From Ochotona curzoniae (lineage: Eukaryota > Chordata > Mammalia > Lagomorpha > Ochotonidae), in the NCBI RefSeq assembly GCF_017591425.1, contig NW_024467121.1:17806707-17870706 (forward strand): a stretch of DNA of 64,000 nucleotides, given 5' to 3'. The notes beneath the pieces were generated by a model. The model searched no databases. It saw nothing but the letters and a program-made list of their open reading frames with translations, and was not told where the DNA came from. Numbering within the stretch: position 1 is the first letter of the stretch; the number at the start of each line of letters is the position of its first letter. Of this stretch, positions 43,011 to 55,487 are shown one piece after another. The translations under genes and the position numbers were made by a program.

Positions 43011-44545
43011 CATGCACTTTGGGCAAAGCCTGCTTCCCTGGAGGCTCCAGTGCACAGACAACACTGGCAGAGGCTGCCACAGCCTTAACCTAGCCACCAG
43101 CAGGGTGAGAGAACAAGGGCACCATGAGCCCTGGAACTGCTCCTTTGGAGGTGGGAGTCATTTTTATCTGGAAGAACAGGAAACCATGGAAGGTTCTGGA
43201 TATCGGGGTGAGCATTTGCAGCCTCCTCTCCTGGGATCTGGGGCAAATGGGGGCTGTGGAAGGGAACACTCCAGCCTGTGCTTAAGAAAATCATAGGAGT
43301 GAGTTCTAGCCTCACTGCCCCTCCAAGGGGATGGGGTACAGCCCTCTCAGAGCCCCTCTATCCAGGCTTATGTTCCTATTAAAGAAAGGCCTTGGAGCCC
43401 ACCTAAAGGCTTTTTCCTTCCAGCCCATGTTCAAAGGTGTAACTGTAGCAAGAGTCTCGACCATGTGCCACAGGCCAGAGGGAGCTGTGTTTGCCAACAG
43501 GAGCTTTCTGCTTCTCATGGATGAGCAGAGCCAAGAAGTCAGTCTTCCAGAACAGCCAGAAACACCAATTGCCAAGCACTCCACCTTTTGTGGGAGCTGG
43601 GATTCTGGCCATCCCGGAGTCCAAGCCCCAGATGGCAGAGAGTCTGGGCCACATGATTGAAGCCATCACATCATGCCTTCTCAGCCTGTTAATTGCCATG
43701 CAACATGTTCCACTCACAACCTCTCTGTCACTCCTGGAGCCTTCCCCTGCCCTAGGTCCGCCTGAGAGCCTGGCTGACTGGGTCATTGGCTCTGCCACCC
43801 AGACCAGCCCCAGCTTAGCCCCAGCCAGCTCTCTGCTTCCAGCCAGGCATCTGGGCCTCTGCCTGGCTCCACTCCTGGCAATGCAAGGAACAGCTTGAGA
43901 AGCTGCAGTAACAGCTCTGGCCACCGGACTAACAAGCAGGGTGGTGTCCTTTACTATTCAACTTGGGCTTGGCTGGTCTGAAAGTGGAGGGCAGCCAAGT
44001 GTGGCATGAAGGGGAGGTCTGGGATATGGTGTGTAGTCTGGGCCCAGCGCATAGCACCAGGGTACCCGTCTCACAGATGGAGAGCGAAGGTGTGACACAA
44101 TATATGTGGTCTAGAACCCCCTGGATCCCACGTTGCTTACTGAGCAATTAGGTATTGGGCACACTTGCTGTTCTAACATTCAGTCTTGGATAGCCATGCT
44201 GGACACAAAGCTCCTAAATCCCGTGGACTGTGCTGGGTGTTAGTAGCATCACTTGTTCTAAGGAGACAACTCTTGGTGGGCTCCTAGATGGGGTTTGGTA
44301 CAGAACAGCCGAGCCATGATAACAAGGTGGGTATGGTCAGTCTCATCCCCCACACTAAGGAGGGGACAGGGCTCCTGAGTTAATAATCCACCATCATGCC
44401 AACGTGGTGATGTCCCCCATAAAAATCCTCAAAAGATGAGGTGTGGGTGCACCCATCCCATGTGCCAGGAGTGGGGGTACCCCAATTGGGTGGGGTCAAA
44501 AGCTGTATCTGCTCATTCGTATGGATCCTTTAAAATAAACACATA
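43011..44545. other. Unique intergenic DNA
   Basis: ORFs up to 173 codons on the minus strand (43403-43924) and 135 on the plus (43491-43898) overlap each other. Neither has a recognisable domain. No transposon seen. Confidence 0.4.
44528..44545 (+). repeat. 18-bp target-site duplication (CTTTAAAATAAACACATA), left copy
   Basis: Repeats exactly at 44864-44881. Confidence 0.97.
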
Positions 44546-44863
44546 GGGCCCGGCGCGGTGGCGCAAGTGGTTAAGGTCCTCACCTTGCACGCCCGGGATC
44601 CCATATGGGCGCCGGTTCTATCCCGGCAGCCCCTCTTCCCTTCCAGCTCCCTGCCTGTGGCCCGGGAAAGCAGTCGAGGATGGCCCAGAGCTTTGGGACC
44701 CTGCACCCGCGTGGGAGACCCGGAAGAGGCTCCTGGCTTCGGATTGGCATAGCATCGGCCCGTTGCGCTCACTTGGGGAGTGAATCATCGGACGGAAGAT
44801 CTTCCTCTCTGTCTCTCCTCTGTGTATATCTGCCTTTCCAATAAAAACATAATAAAAATAAAT
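44546..44863 (+). mobile_element. CSINE, plus, youngest copy in the window
   Basis: Richest in undecayed CpG: GGGCCCGGCGCGGTGGCGC, CACGCCCGGG, GGGCGCCGGTTC, ACCCGCGTGGG, CATCGGACGG. Perfect 18-bp target-site duplication. Box-A-like GTGGCGCAAGTGGTTAAGG and box-B-like GGTTCTATCCC show the tRNA origin and a possible pol III promoter. Confidence 0.99.
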
Positions 44864-45174
44864 CTTTAAAATAAACACATAAACCCTAAGTGTTTCAATG
44901 CACTCTGAAAGTCGTCGTAGCAAATTGTGGAAGCTGAGGAGGGGGTGGTAGAGAGGGAGAGAAGGAGAATGAGAATAAATCTGTGACAGCCAGGCCGGAT
45001 CAGGATAAAGACAGGTGCCTGAAGCCCCATGAGGTCTCCCAGGGGTGCACGAACGAAGCACTTGGGTTATTCCCTGCTGCTTCCCCAAGAACACCAGCAG
45101 GGAGTGGGAAGACAGGATTTAAGCTGCTGCCTGCAGGTGGTCGCTTAATACATTATGCTATGACACTAGCCCCT
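44864..45174 (-). mobile_element. CSINE, minus, old fragment (from about 44940), next to the young copy
   Basis: After the target-site duplication: GAAGCCCCATGAGGTCTCCCAGGGGTGC, AGCACTTGGGTTATTCCCTGCTGCTTCCCC, ACACCAGCAGGGAG and CTATGACACTAGCCCC. Diverged; tail side eroded. Confidence 0.75.
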
Positions 45175-46245
45175 GGGACTGAGCTTGTGACCTGTGGGCT
45201 CTGCATTTCCTACAAGAAGAGTTAGAAATGAATTGTAGGGTGCTCTATGGATGGGAAGAGAATTAAGGAATTGGTTGGGGTGGGCAAAACCCAGGCACAT
45301 TGGGAATGGAAGTGTTGAGGAGAAAGCACTTTGCTTCTCCTATACAGAGGTCAACCCCCAGAGTATACTCCCAGAGGTGATGATGTACGCCAAAACAGAG
45401 GGCACCAAAATGTTTGATCAGAAGGAAGGGAAACAGACAGGACAAGTAGCTTCCCCCAAGAACTACCCTCCCTGGAAGATGGCATCAATTGTGGGTGTGA
45501 AGCATGGGAACTGTTGGTGGAAGCAACAGAAAGGCAGTTTTCCTTTGGCTTGAGCAAAAACATGCTCAGTCAATGTGTGTGGGCCCTCTGGAGACAGCCT
45601 ATGCCCCAGGGAAGGACAGGCTCCAGGGTCCAGAGGTGGGAGGGCAAGGCTCCACCTTGTCCAAAGTTCCCTGAGGCTGTCCCAGCCCAGAGAGTGGGCA
45701 ACAGTCTGCAGTATCAGATGTGTGGCAGTACACCCCCACTTCTGGAACTCATCTGTTGGTGGGATTTAGCTAACCACAGAATCTCTCAGAGCCCTAGGCT
45801 TCACTTCGGTAAAATGTCAGGTCTCAGCTCCATCCCACCCGCAACCCTAAGTCATTTCAAATCCCCCAAGGAGACAGCAGGTAACTGAAGGTGGAGGGAT
45901 AGGGATTGTGAAGGACTCCTTGCAACACATCCAAGTTCCTGCAACAAGAGGAGCTCCGCTCTCAGAGGAAAGCTGAGAGGAGCTGGGGGCAGAAATGTCC
46001 TGTTGTAGTTTGAGATGTAGGCAATTGGTTTTAGGAATGGAAAGCAAATAAAAGTTTAAAACTATTGTAAATGGCAGTGGAACAATCATTACCACATCCC
46101 TTTCAGGTCACAAGTGGGCCCTGGGGCAACCAAAGTTCCCAAAACCACAGAACTAAAAACAAGAACTTCTCAACTCTCAGGGGAGTGTGAGAGCTGGAAG
46201 TGGAGCAGCAGAGAAAGAGACTTGGGGAAAGAGAAGACAATATAG
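45175..46245. other. Unique intergenic DNA
   Basis: No feature recognised. Confidence 0.4.
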
Positions 46246-46556
46246 GTCAACGTTATGCAGCAGTGGGTTAAGTCCCACACACCCTGCCAGCATCCCCTAT
46301 CAGAACATTGGTGCAAGTCTGGCTGCTACACTTTGAATCCAACTTCCTGCTTATGCACCTGGGAAAGCAGCAAAGGTTGGATGGCCCAGTACTTGGGCCC
46401 CTACCAACCATTTGGGAGACCTGGGTAGAGTTTTGGGTTTCTGGTTTGAACCTGGCACAGGCCTGGCTATTGAGGCAACTTGGGGAGTGAATCAGTAGAC
46501 GAAAAATCTCTCTGTATGTTACCCAGTCTTTCAAATAAGCAAAATCTTTTAAAAGA
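46246..46556 (+). mobile_element. CSINE, plus, older type
   Basis: TTATGCAGCAGTGGGTTAAG head, CAACTTCCTGCTTATGCACC, GGGAAAGCAGCAAAGGTTGGATGGCCC, GGGGAGTGAATCAGTAGACG, CTTTCAAATAAGC tail. Confidence 0.92.
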
Positions 46557-47334
46557 GGAGAAGAGTTAAAAGTATAGACAGATTGGCTGGGAAGGCAAGA
46601 ACTGTGGATAGTAAAATAGAGAGTGCTCTGAGCTGCTTTAAGCAACATCCTCCTGGAGCATCATATGAATCTGGGCCAGGATGGCTGCACCTGTACACAG
46701 CACCAGGACACAAGATGGCTGGACCACAACTGGGCACAGAGGACAGTGTCTGAGGTCCAAGTTTTCCTCACTTCTGACTTTAAGACTTCTCACCCAGGAC
46801 CTTAACATCTCTGAACATGATCAGTTTCATGTGAGCACTTAAGTGTTTGCCATAGGGGAAAGTGGCCAAATGGAAGACCAGCTACCCATGTTGAGTTTAT
46901 CTCAACTTCCAGCTTCAGTCAACTTAGGTCATCACTGTGGCTGTCAGCTAGAAGCCACCTGTGATGGCTAATTTAAATAAACAAACAAACAAATAAATAA
47001 CCAAGTATGGTCTCCTTAACTTAACTTCTTCACAGCCCTGGGTGGAAAGGTAAGGAATGGCTGCACGAGTTATTAAGAAAATGGAGATAGGTTACTGTTT
47101 TGTATCTCCAAACTCTGATGCAAAGAACAGTTGTGGCTGAATCACATTTAGGGGCCCACAGAGTCAGAGCTGGGCCTGGCTGGGATGCAGGGCTGGGAGG
47201 CAGAGCTGGGAGACTGGAACAACCTCTCAGAGGCCTGGGTACTCAGTTTGGGCAGCTGGAGCCTTGGCCCTGGAGTCTACTTGGGAGGCAGAGCTGAGCA
47301 CTGCTATCCTGGCAGAAGATTTCTAAATAAAAAT
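46557..47334. other. Unique DNA with (AAAC)n(AAAT)n
   Basis: A short AAAC/AAAT tract lies at 46975-47000; otherwise nothing is recognised. Confidence 0.4.
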
Positions 47335-48109
47335 GATGACTTCATTCAGGCTGCTGTTGCTGTGGGCTGCAGGGCTTCTGGCTCACCTTAGGGCAGGTCT
47401 TTCCATCTATATAGAAAAGAATCCAAAGGTGGCACCATGAAGATACATGGAGAGCAGGACTTGGAACAAACTCAAGAAATAAGTAGTGCATAGACAAAAA
47501 GCCAAAAATATAAAGAAAGGAAGGAAGGAAGAAAGTCTCAAAGAAAAACTCCTCATGTAAGCAAGATCTCCAACAATGAAAAGTTTTGTCACAAAAGAAA
47601 AAGTCCCTAAGCAAGAAAAAGCCCCCTTTTCTACAAGGTTAGGCCTTTCCAGCCCACTTGAGGCATGGGGTGTTGTGGGTGAAGCTCAATAATAAAAAAG
47701 TGGAGTACTCAAAAGAGATATTGTTTGGGGCTGGGTTGAATAATCACCCATCTCCATGCCTATTTTTGGGAATGTCTAATGTGTCATGGTGTTAGGTGTT
47801 TGATGGTAGTGGGAGTGCCACCCCATGGTAATTTCATGGATAAAAACATCATAATGGTTGAAAGGTGATCTGCATTCTGCAGCCATGTTGAATATTTCCA
47901 GCTAGCACTGAGCCAAATTCAGTTTCCACTTACAGGGAGGAGGTGGGGATGGCTTGATGGTACATGGAAGGTGGGCCTAGACAACACAAGAAAAGGGAGG
48001 CTTAGGTTGTGCACAGATGAGGACTTGTCATGTGAATCAGTTGCAACTGTCCCATAGACGGTTAACTGCAGGTGTCAAATGGCAGACAGCCAGGAGCCGT
48101 CCATCACCA
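47335..48109. other. Unique DNA with a faint LTR-end motif
   Basis: TTCATTCAGGCTGCTGTTGCTGTGGGCTGC at 47340 resembles the MaLR motif attcaggctgctataacaaa. A (GGAA)n bit lies at 47517-47530. Confidence 0.35.
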
Positions 48110-48485
48110 ACCCAACAGCAGCCAGGCTAGAGCTGTTGGTTCTCAGCTACTCACATCCCTACATCATGACAGGGTACTGGGGACCCTGCAGCCTCCATGG
48201 CATCTTTCCCACAGTAGTAGAGGGGTGGGCAGTCCAAGATCAAGGTGCTGGTGTCATGGATCCTGGTGAGGGGGCTTCTCCTGGTTTATAGGTGCTGCTG
48301 TCTTGCTATGTCCTCTGGTGGTGGGGCAAGATCATCACTTAGGAGTCTCTTGTGGAGAGAGCACCAATCTCACAACAAGGTCCCACCTGCATGGCCTGAT
48401 TATCTCCTAAAGACCACACCTCCAGTATGCTCAAGCAAGGGCTCCAGCATAAGCATTTCAAGGGACCACAAATATTTAATCCACA
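48110..48485 (-). mobile_element. MaLR-type LTR (MST/MLT1-like), minus, diverged
   Basis: GCAGTCCAAGATCAAGGTGCTGG, GGTGAGGGGGCTTCTCCTGGTTTATAGGTGCTG, GCACCAATCTCACAACAAGG, CATGGCCTGATTATCTCCTAAAGACCACACCTCC, GGGACCACAAATATTTAATCCACAG. It is the clearest of the three copies. Confidence 0.7.
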
Positions 48486-49766
48486 GTGGATGACTTCCAA
48501 AGAAAGGAGGAAAGCAGGCCTGTAAAGTGAAGAGCTACCTGGCAGAATGGCATGAGAGGATCCTTAGAGGGAGACGAGACTAGAGAGAGTCGTGACCAGG
48601 CACTGGGGAAGGTGGGTGAAGAAGTAAGGAAACCCAAAGTGTCATGACCACCCACTAAACATTTGTTTGCAATGGCTGACCATGTTAGCAGCAACTCCAG
48701 GCTTTGTCAACTGTCAAAGGGCCTTGCACACTCCCCAGGATTAATCCAGCAAGGGAGAGGAAATAGAGGTCATCAGAATTTTCCAGAAAGAGAATATTGC
48801 TGCAAGCTCATGTCTTAGAGAGGCAAAGGGAAGTAGTCATGGAAAGAGAAGTCTACAGGTACCCCCAACCGGAGGTGGCAGTGGAGGCGGGGAGGATTGG
48901 GAAGCCCCAAATCTTCCTCCTAAGATTATGATCAATGGCCCAACCCTTGGCAGGCTCCATCCTCTCATTGTTGGTTCTTAGGAGTGCATTAAGTATGAGC
49001 TATGCTAACCAAGATAAAGTTTCTTTGGCATTGGAGCAGATATGGGTCAATCAAAATAGATCAGGATCGTGGGTCCAAGTAATGAGATTGGCCCTTCAAG
49101 AGGCTCAAAGCTGACCTGGGCTCCTGGGCCAAGGCCTGGCTGGTAGGGCCTGACATGAGACAGATGCAGATATAAGAGGTGGAAGTTTCCCTGGCTATGC
49201 CTGATGTTAGGTCCCAAGTTGATTTTTTTCTCTGGTCTTTTCCAAGTGCCTCTCACCCAGGCTCCAATGCAAGACTCAACCAAGTGAGGCGCCTGCTGGA
49301 GGTTGGGGACAGCAGCCCCTGTGAGGTATACTGTGGCAAAGCAGGAATCCTGGAGGTAGCACAGAGTTGGCTGAGGTTGAGTCCTGCCTATAGGACCTGG
49401 CGAAGTGGCCTAGCTTATTGACACCCATTCTAGGCATCTACACATTGCTATTGCTAACACAATTGAATCTATGTCTGTTGATCACAGCTCCAGTGAGCCT
49501 GAGAAAAGGCAGCATTGTTTTCAACTCAACCCAGCTGATGCCAAGTGTCATGGTGCACTGCCTAGACACCCACAGCTCAAAGAGTTTGCCCTCTTCTAAG
49601 GTCTGTATATGGTTCATCCCCGCATACTGCCAAAATTTAACTCCAGTTGTGAGGTGTCATCAGAGCAGACACCTAATCTGACACTGGTTTTGAGAGATGG
49701 GATCTCTGAGAACGACCAGGATTAGGTAAGGTCATCAAGAGAGATGCATATGCATACTGGGAACTT

Positions 49767-49767
<1 letters not shown>
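48486..49767. other. Unique intergenic DNA
   Basis: No feature recognised. Confidence 0.4.

Positions 49768-49821
<54 letters not shown>
49768..49821 (+). repeat. (CA)27 microsatellite
   Basis: Uninterrupted 54-bp CA run, likely polymorphic and able to form Z-DNA. Confidence 0.99.
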
Positions 49822-49822
<1 letters not shown>

Positions 49823-51189
49823 CTGTTTCTCACTATGTAATGCCCTGAGCTACTTTGAACTTTCCAGCAAGAACCTCATTACCAACTATGGCCCCTTGAT
49901 CTTGGACCAAACTGGAAGCAAACATAAGCCTCTTTTCTTAACAACTTAGCAATAGGAAATGGAATAATATGGTGTCTATGGCTGAGACATGGGCATAAGG
50001 AAGCAATGTCATTGCAGACGATGATGCTCTCAGACCCTAGCAAACCTGAGAGTCTGACCACATCAGGGACCAGGTTAACAGCTTTAGCTATGAACCCCTC
50101 TTGAGGAGAGTGAATGCCCAGCTTGGCTGACATTTTGAGAAGGTAGGGAAGTAATGTTTGAAGCTTCCATGGTTATAAACTGTGGAAGGCCTGGCACACA
50201 AGGCTTAGAGGTGTCAATTCTGTGTACTCTCTCTGGTAGCAATGGAAAGACTTAGAAGCCAAGTGGGAGGCAGGCAGATTGTGGAGGCAGATGCATACCA
50301 GCTGTGTCAGGTACCTTTCCTGCATGGCCTCCCTTCCATTCTTAACTCTCCAGCTGGCTCTCCAGACCAGTGTCTGGCTCAGAGAAGGGATAGGAAGAAT
50401 TTTTTGCACCAGCTAATAGGCAGTGGAATGCAGGCATCCCATCCAAAGATGGGTCAGGGGGGCATGTCCGATGAATAATAAACATGATGTAGTATTTACG
50501 GCCACCAATTAGGAAGCCAATAACAAAGCACTTGCTACTCCTCCTGGAGAAAACATTCAGTAAGAGATATGTTGATATATATCACATGGCAAGTGACATA
50601 ATTAGATATCAAAGATGACATACCTGCCCTCCCTAATTCTCTATATAGCTGTGTTCTGTCTGGCATTGTTATGAGTGTTTGGGAATAGCAGATGCTGAGA
50701 CAAGACATTTCATTCTGCATAAAAGAGAAGATGACAGTCTCACAGGACAAGTGCTTCCAGGGGGCAAGAAGATGGAAACTCCCTCACAGAAAAGATTTTA
50801 GACAAACCAAGCATCTGAAATGGATGTGCAACAGACCCCAGGATATCAGCTATAAACTCCACTTTGCTCATTCAGGTCATTGTACAGGAGAATTCTTTTT
50901 TAGTCCTGAAAAGAAAGGATGTCTGTTCCCCCCTTCCCCCACCCCGCTACTCCCACTCCATGCTGGGCCAGAGGGCAAGGGCCAGTTAATACTCAGCACC
51001 AGCAGACAGAGCAGGGACACATGGAAGCCTGAATGTGTCCTAGCCTGTAGACAGGCCTCAGGGAGCAGGCAGGACCACAGAGGGAGGCAGGGAGACAGGG
51101 AGGCCCGGACTGGCAACCATCCCCTGGGGTCAGCTCGGAAGAGCCCCCAGCAGGCGGATCTGTGACCTGGCAAAGCCAGCCCCTGCACA
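49822..51189. other. Unique intergenic DNA
   Basis: No repeat or gene recognised; short C/G-rich bits at 50928-50950. Confidence 0.4.
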
Positions 51190-51800
51190 CATCCCCGCTT
51201 TTCTCAATTGCTCACTTGCAGGCTTGGTGCAAGTGAGCTTTGATTCTCAGACCTCAGCAGGTCAGCGGCAGCACAGAAAGGCAGGAAACCAACACAACAA
51301 AAGCCCAGAGGAAGCATGTCATGCAAAAAATAAACACTAATAGGCTTTCAGACCAAGCCCCACTCAGGAAACCCAGCCGCTCGCCCTGTGCGTTAAGTGG
51401 AGGCTCACTAAAAAAAGGAAAAAAAAATCTATATACATAAAAGCAATTGAAATCCCCATAAAGCAGGCTTCCCCTGCATGTCCCCAGCCCCCGCTTCACC
51501 CTGTGAGTCTCCCGAGCTTGATACAACTGGCAATAGAAATGGAAGACTGTAATTAAAGTGAGACTGCTGATGCTGTTGTTCAAATTAAACTCCTCTAAAA
51601 AAAACCACACACACACACACATTTTCAATAAAGAGAGGCTAAACTCAGCAGGCTGCAGTCATTACAGTAGCCTTTTCTTCCAGAAGGATTAACAAATATG
51701 AAGGATAGGGCTCAGGAATTTTGATCAAGCCAAGTATTTAAAGGGCTTTCTGCTCCCCCCCATCTTTCATTAAAATTATGCTACTGTGATTCCATTCTGT
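51190..51800. promoter_or_regulatory. Candidate conserved non-coding element with hairpin
   Basis: Repeat-free except for one short CA tract (51606-51621). It has many binding-site-like words: an inverted pair of CACTTGCA/TGCAAGTG (NKX2-type CAAGTG cores), ACTGTAATTAAAGTG, AATTAAACTCC, TGTCATGCAAA, TTCATTAAAATTATG and GATTAACAAATATG. The texture is like deeply conserved enhancers. No exon structure is visible. Confidence 0.4.
51210..51238. repeat. 11-bp perfect inverted repeat, 7-bp loop
   Basis: GCTCACTTGCA (51210-51220) and TGCAAGTGAGC (51228-51238). Confidence 0.95.
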
Positions 51801-52002
51801 CGAGGACACAGAGACACATGGGCAAGTTGGGTTACTCCTGCCCAGAGGGGACAGACAGATCCTCTGTGGGAAGAACATCTCTTTCAGAATTTGTTGAAGG
51901 AAATCTATCCACCTATAGATACCTTTGACAATGGCCCCATGTCTAAATATATCAAATCAAGCATTAGTTTCCATAGCCAGGATTGTGGTTTTTGAACTTT
52001 GG
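51801..52002. other. Short unique spacer
   Basis: Nothing recognised. Confidence 0.4.
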
Positions 52003-52061
<59 letters not shown>

Positions 52062-52062
52062 T
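52003..52062 (+). repeat. (CA)n(GA)n compound microsatellite
   Basis: Six CA units followed by about 24 GA units with one AAAG interruption. Confidence 0.98.
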
Positions 52063-53289
52063 GCATTGTGTGGCTGAAGAAAGCAGAGTTAGATTTGGGA
52101 ATGTAACTGATGCAAAACCAGAGGGAAAAGCCAGGCAGCCCTGCCAAGCGTGTGATGCAAACAGCTGAACATGAAACAGTGGGCCCAGCACTGGAGAAGG
52201 GAAGCAGCAGAGGTCAGTTGAGGTCTGTGGTTCATGAAGTTTGCTCTCTGCACCAAATTGGCTTCAAGGAAGGGAAAGGCAGGGCAGGAGAAGGGAAGGG
52301 AGAGGGAGGGGAGAGAGAGGAGGAAAGCATGTTAGAGCTGGAAGACAGAAGGAGGAAAGGTGCAAGGTGCCTTGGGACATACGTAAGAGAAACAGTGCAA
52401 GTCAGTTTGAGAGAAAAGAGTCAAGTAATGATAGCGAAGCAAATTGTCACACAGGTAGGCCTCGGGAAAGTTCCAGAATAAGGAAACAGAGAAATCTTTG
52501 GGGCATGCTTAGCTTCTTCCCACCCCCTATCACTGCCCCCTTCACCTGTTCTCTCTATTCCTGCACTCCTCTCTCAGCCCACATGGCTGCCCGCAAACAC
52601 CACTGACTCATATATCCTTCATGTCAGCTACCTCTGGAAGCAACTGGCCATAGCTGAATCCCAAGTCCAACTTTTCAACAGTGTGAGAACTCACTGCCCC
52701 CCACCTTGCCCCTGTCTCCCTGTCATGCCCACTTTAGTCTTACAACTGGCAGACAAGAGTCCATCTCTGGAGACACACTCCTGGATTACAGAGGAAGCCC
52801 AAAGGGAGAGGCAAGGTGGTGGTGGTGGGGAGGAAGGGAAGAAAAGCATGCAGACAGCAGTGGAGCACTGGGGAAGCACCATGTTTGCCTCTTCCTCATG
52901 TTGAAAAAGCAGAACACTGCTCAAAATCTGGTCTCAGCAGACGTACCAAAGCACATGGAATCCTCCATCTTGTGAACATTCTCCTCCAGCGTATCATCTC
53001 CCAACAGGCTCCGTACAGAGAGGCCCAAGAGAAGTCAATGACTGAATCTGTACTACTACTCTCTTTAGTAAGACTCAAAATTTTGCCTTCACTTCCTCGT
53101 ACTTCCTAAACAGCAAACAGTGCAAGGGACATACACAAAGATCAAGGAATCGATCCCCCTCGTGTTCCTCGGGAGCCCAACAGTTCCTTTGCAATTCCTT
53201 GTTCAAGCCTTCTGACTCAGAGCATCCTCCTATTAAGGCTCTCTGATGTGTTCATTTGCTTATTCAGCCATTCATTTCATCCAGATAAT
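52063..53289. other. Unique DNA, purine-rich stretch
   Basis: 52265-52335 is a GGGA/GAGA-rich purine run. No gene recognised. Confidence 0.4.
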
Positions 53290-54890
53290 GGGCAAGATAC
53301 TCAGCAATAGAAATACAACCACGAATAGGACTGAGACAAGCGTCTACTTTCACAGAACCTCAAAGGCTGGCAAGGAACCCAGATATGAAGAAATAAGGCC
53401 ACGTGTAGGAAGTGGTACATAAAGGGGCCCTGGGTATGGAGACTGGTGGTTTGGGTGGTGGTAGTGAGTGAAAGATGGCCTCTTTGATCACATGGCATTT
53501 AACAGATATACAAGTCTGTGGATTCACTTATAAAGGGCCACAGACAACAGACCTTGATTTCCTTGCAGTTCTTGAAGCCAGAGGCCTGAGGCCAGGATGC
53601 ACCAAGATTGGTTTCTCCCACACCCTCTTCTCCTGGCTTGGTGGTTGTTATCATCCTCTGATGTCATCACAGGGTCTTCTCTCTGTGCTTATTTGTCTCC
53701 TAATTTTCCCTTTTATGATTCCAGTCAAGTTCAATTGTGACTCACACTCATGACTTACTCTTAGCTTGGTCACTACCTTAAATACTTCCCTCTTCAAATT
53801 GAGTCACCTTTTGAGCAACTGGGCATACTGGAACTTCAGCCTGTGACTTTCAGGGCACATAATGTCTATAAAGCCTAATCAGAGGGAGTCCAGGAGATCA
53901 ATCCTGGAAAGAATGTTGTAGAAGAAAAAAAAAAAAAACGGCTAGACAAGAGCAAGAAGGGATTGTGAAAGGTCTTGCAAGTCAGGTTAAATGCTTTAGG
54001 TTTTATCTTCAATGTCTAAGATCTAAGTTACTGAAAGCTTTCAAGTGAGACTCCCATGACAAATTCTGTATGTTAGAAAGATCATTATGGTGATATCATA
54101 AAAAACACTGTGGAGGGGCCTGGCCTGCGTTGATTACAGGGGTCCAGGTGCCACCAGCAATCCAGGTGGCAGGTGAAGGTGGGCTGGAGGGAAGCCTGGG
54201 AACGGTGAGTGGACTGAGAGATCCTTAGAAGTAGAATCTTTCAGCCTGGATTATGGGGTGGGTGTTGAGGAATGGGGAGTGCAGAAAGAAAAGCTAAAGT
54301 CCAAAGGGAAGTAATACAGGACACAATGGCCGAGGTGGTAATTTTTCGAGATGGTTACAGAAAAGTAAAAATCAGGTATGCCTTTGGACTATCCAAATGG
54401 AGCTATCAGATTAGACAGCTTGAGAGGAGAAAGACATGAGTGAAGACGGAGTTTGGGGAGTTGTTGGGTTATGAATGTACACAGACACCACAGGCATAAG
54501 GAGGGGGAGGAGATGAGGGGGAGAGCGGACTGAAGCTTGGGAAGCGCTGATACGGAGGGGCCAAGCAAGACTTGGGAAAGCAAGCAAGAAGCAAAATGCA
54601 AGTCAAGAGGAGGTAGCATTTGCAACCAGAGCCCACAGGCTTTCCTGGAAGACCTGCGACCTGTGAGGATGTAGACATACAAGTCACAGGAGGCCTTCCT
54701 TTGTGAAAGCACTGTTGGGGATATACGAATTTAAAAGCCACATTTTCGTGGGAAGGTGGAAGAACAACCTTGGTAAGGGTGAGAAGGAGTCACAGCTCAG
54801 GAGGTTGGGGATGGTAAAGAGGTGATTTGTGAGGGCAGAAAGGTGAACAGCCTGAAATGACTCAGGAAGGCACAGGTAGAAAAGCAGCAA
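53290..54890 (+). repeat. Ancient unnamed mammalian repeat, long fragment
   Basis: Blocks in order: GGTCTTGCAAGTCAGGTTAAATGC, GTTAGAAAGATCATTATGGTG, CAGCAATCCAGGTGGCAGGTGAAGG, GGACTATCCAAATGGAGCTATCAGATTAGACAGCTTGAG. These parallel an old family known from many mammals (cttgtaggccagg..., agaaagatcactctggc, gcaatccaggtgagaggtgatgg, catccaagtggagatgtc). Same family as 25713-26060. Name unknown to me; boundaries uncertain. Confidence 0.4.
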
Positions 54891-55173
54891 TCAAGCCTAA
54901 GGATGCAGGAAGGAACAGCGGCCATGAGACAGGGAAGGGCCAAGTCCCCCATTGCAGCGAGGACAGAGAGAGCCCATCACCAAAGCAATGAAACCCTAGT
55001 TAAGAGGTGTACACCGGGCAGATATTTGGGGTAGAGGGTAATTTATATACATTGTGAAGGTAGGCTGAATGAATGAGTTGATAAAGGAGTGAACTGATGA
55101 ATGAATACCAGCATGCCTGGCAAGAGACACACATATCAGTTGCACGTTTTTGGGAAAAAAAAAAAAAAAGCTT
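54891..55173. other. Unique spacer with SINE target site
   Basis: Ends with A15 GCTT (55155-55173). A12 GCTT also ends the SINE on its right, so an A-rich target was used. Confidence 0.6.
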
Positions 55174-55487
55174 GGGGCCCAGCGCGATGGTGTAGCATTT
55201 AAGGTCCTCGCCTTGCACACCAGGATCCCATATGGGCACTGGTTCTAATCCCAGCAGCCTCGCTTCCCATCTAGCTCCCTGCCTGTGGCCTGGGAATGCA
55301 GTCGAGGATGGCCCAAAGCCTTGGGACTTGCACCCGTGTGGGAGACCCGGAAGAGGCTCCTGGCTTCAGATTGGCTCAGCTCCAGCTGTTGCGCTCACTT
55401 GGGAAGTGAGCCATCGGATGGAAGATCTTCCTCTCTGTCTCTCCTCTCTGTATATCCACCTTTCCAATAAAAAGTAAATAAATCCTT
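55174..55487 (+). mobile_element. CSINE, plus, young
   Basis: GGGGCCCAGCGCGATGGTGTAGC head, GGTTCTAATCCC, GCAGTCGAGGATGGCCCAAAGCC, GAAGTGAGCCATCGGATGGAAGATC, CACCTTTCCAATAAAAAGTAAATAAATCC. Target-site duplication is A(n)GCTT. Confidence 0.97.

Noticed and set aside
43403..43924. 173-codon minus ORF opposite a 135-codon plus ORF
   Set aside because: Mutually overlapping, proline/serine/glycine-rich by composition, no recognisable motif.
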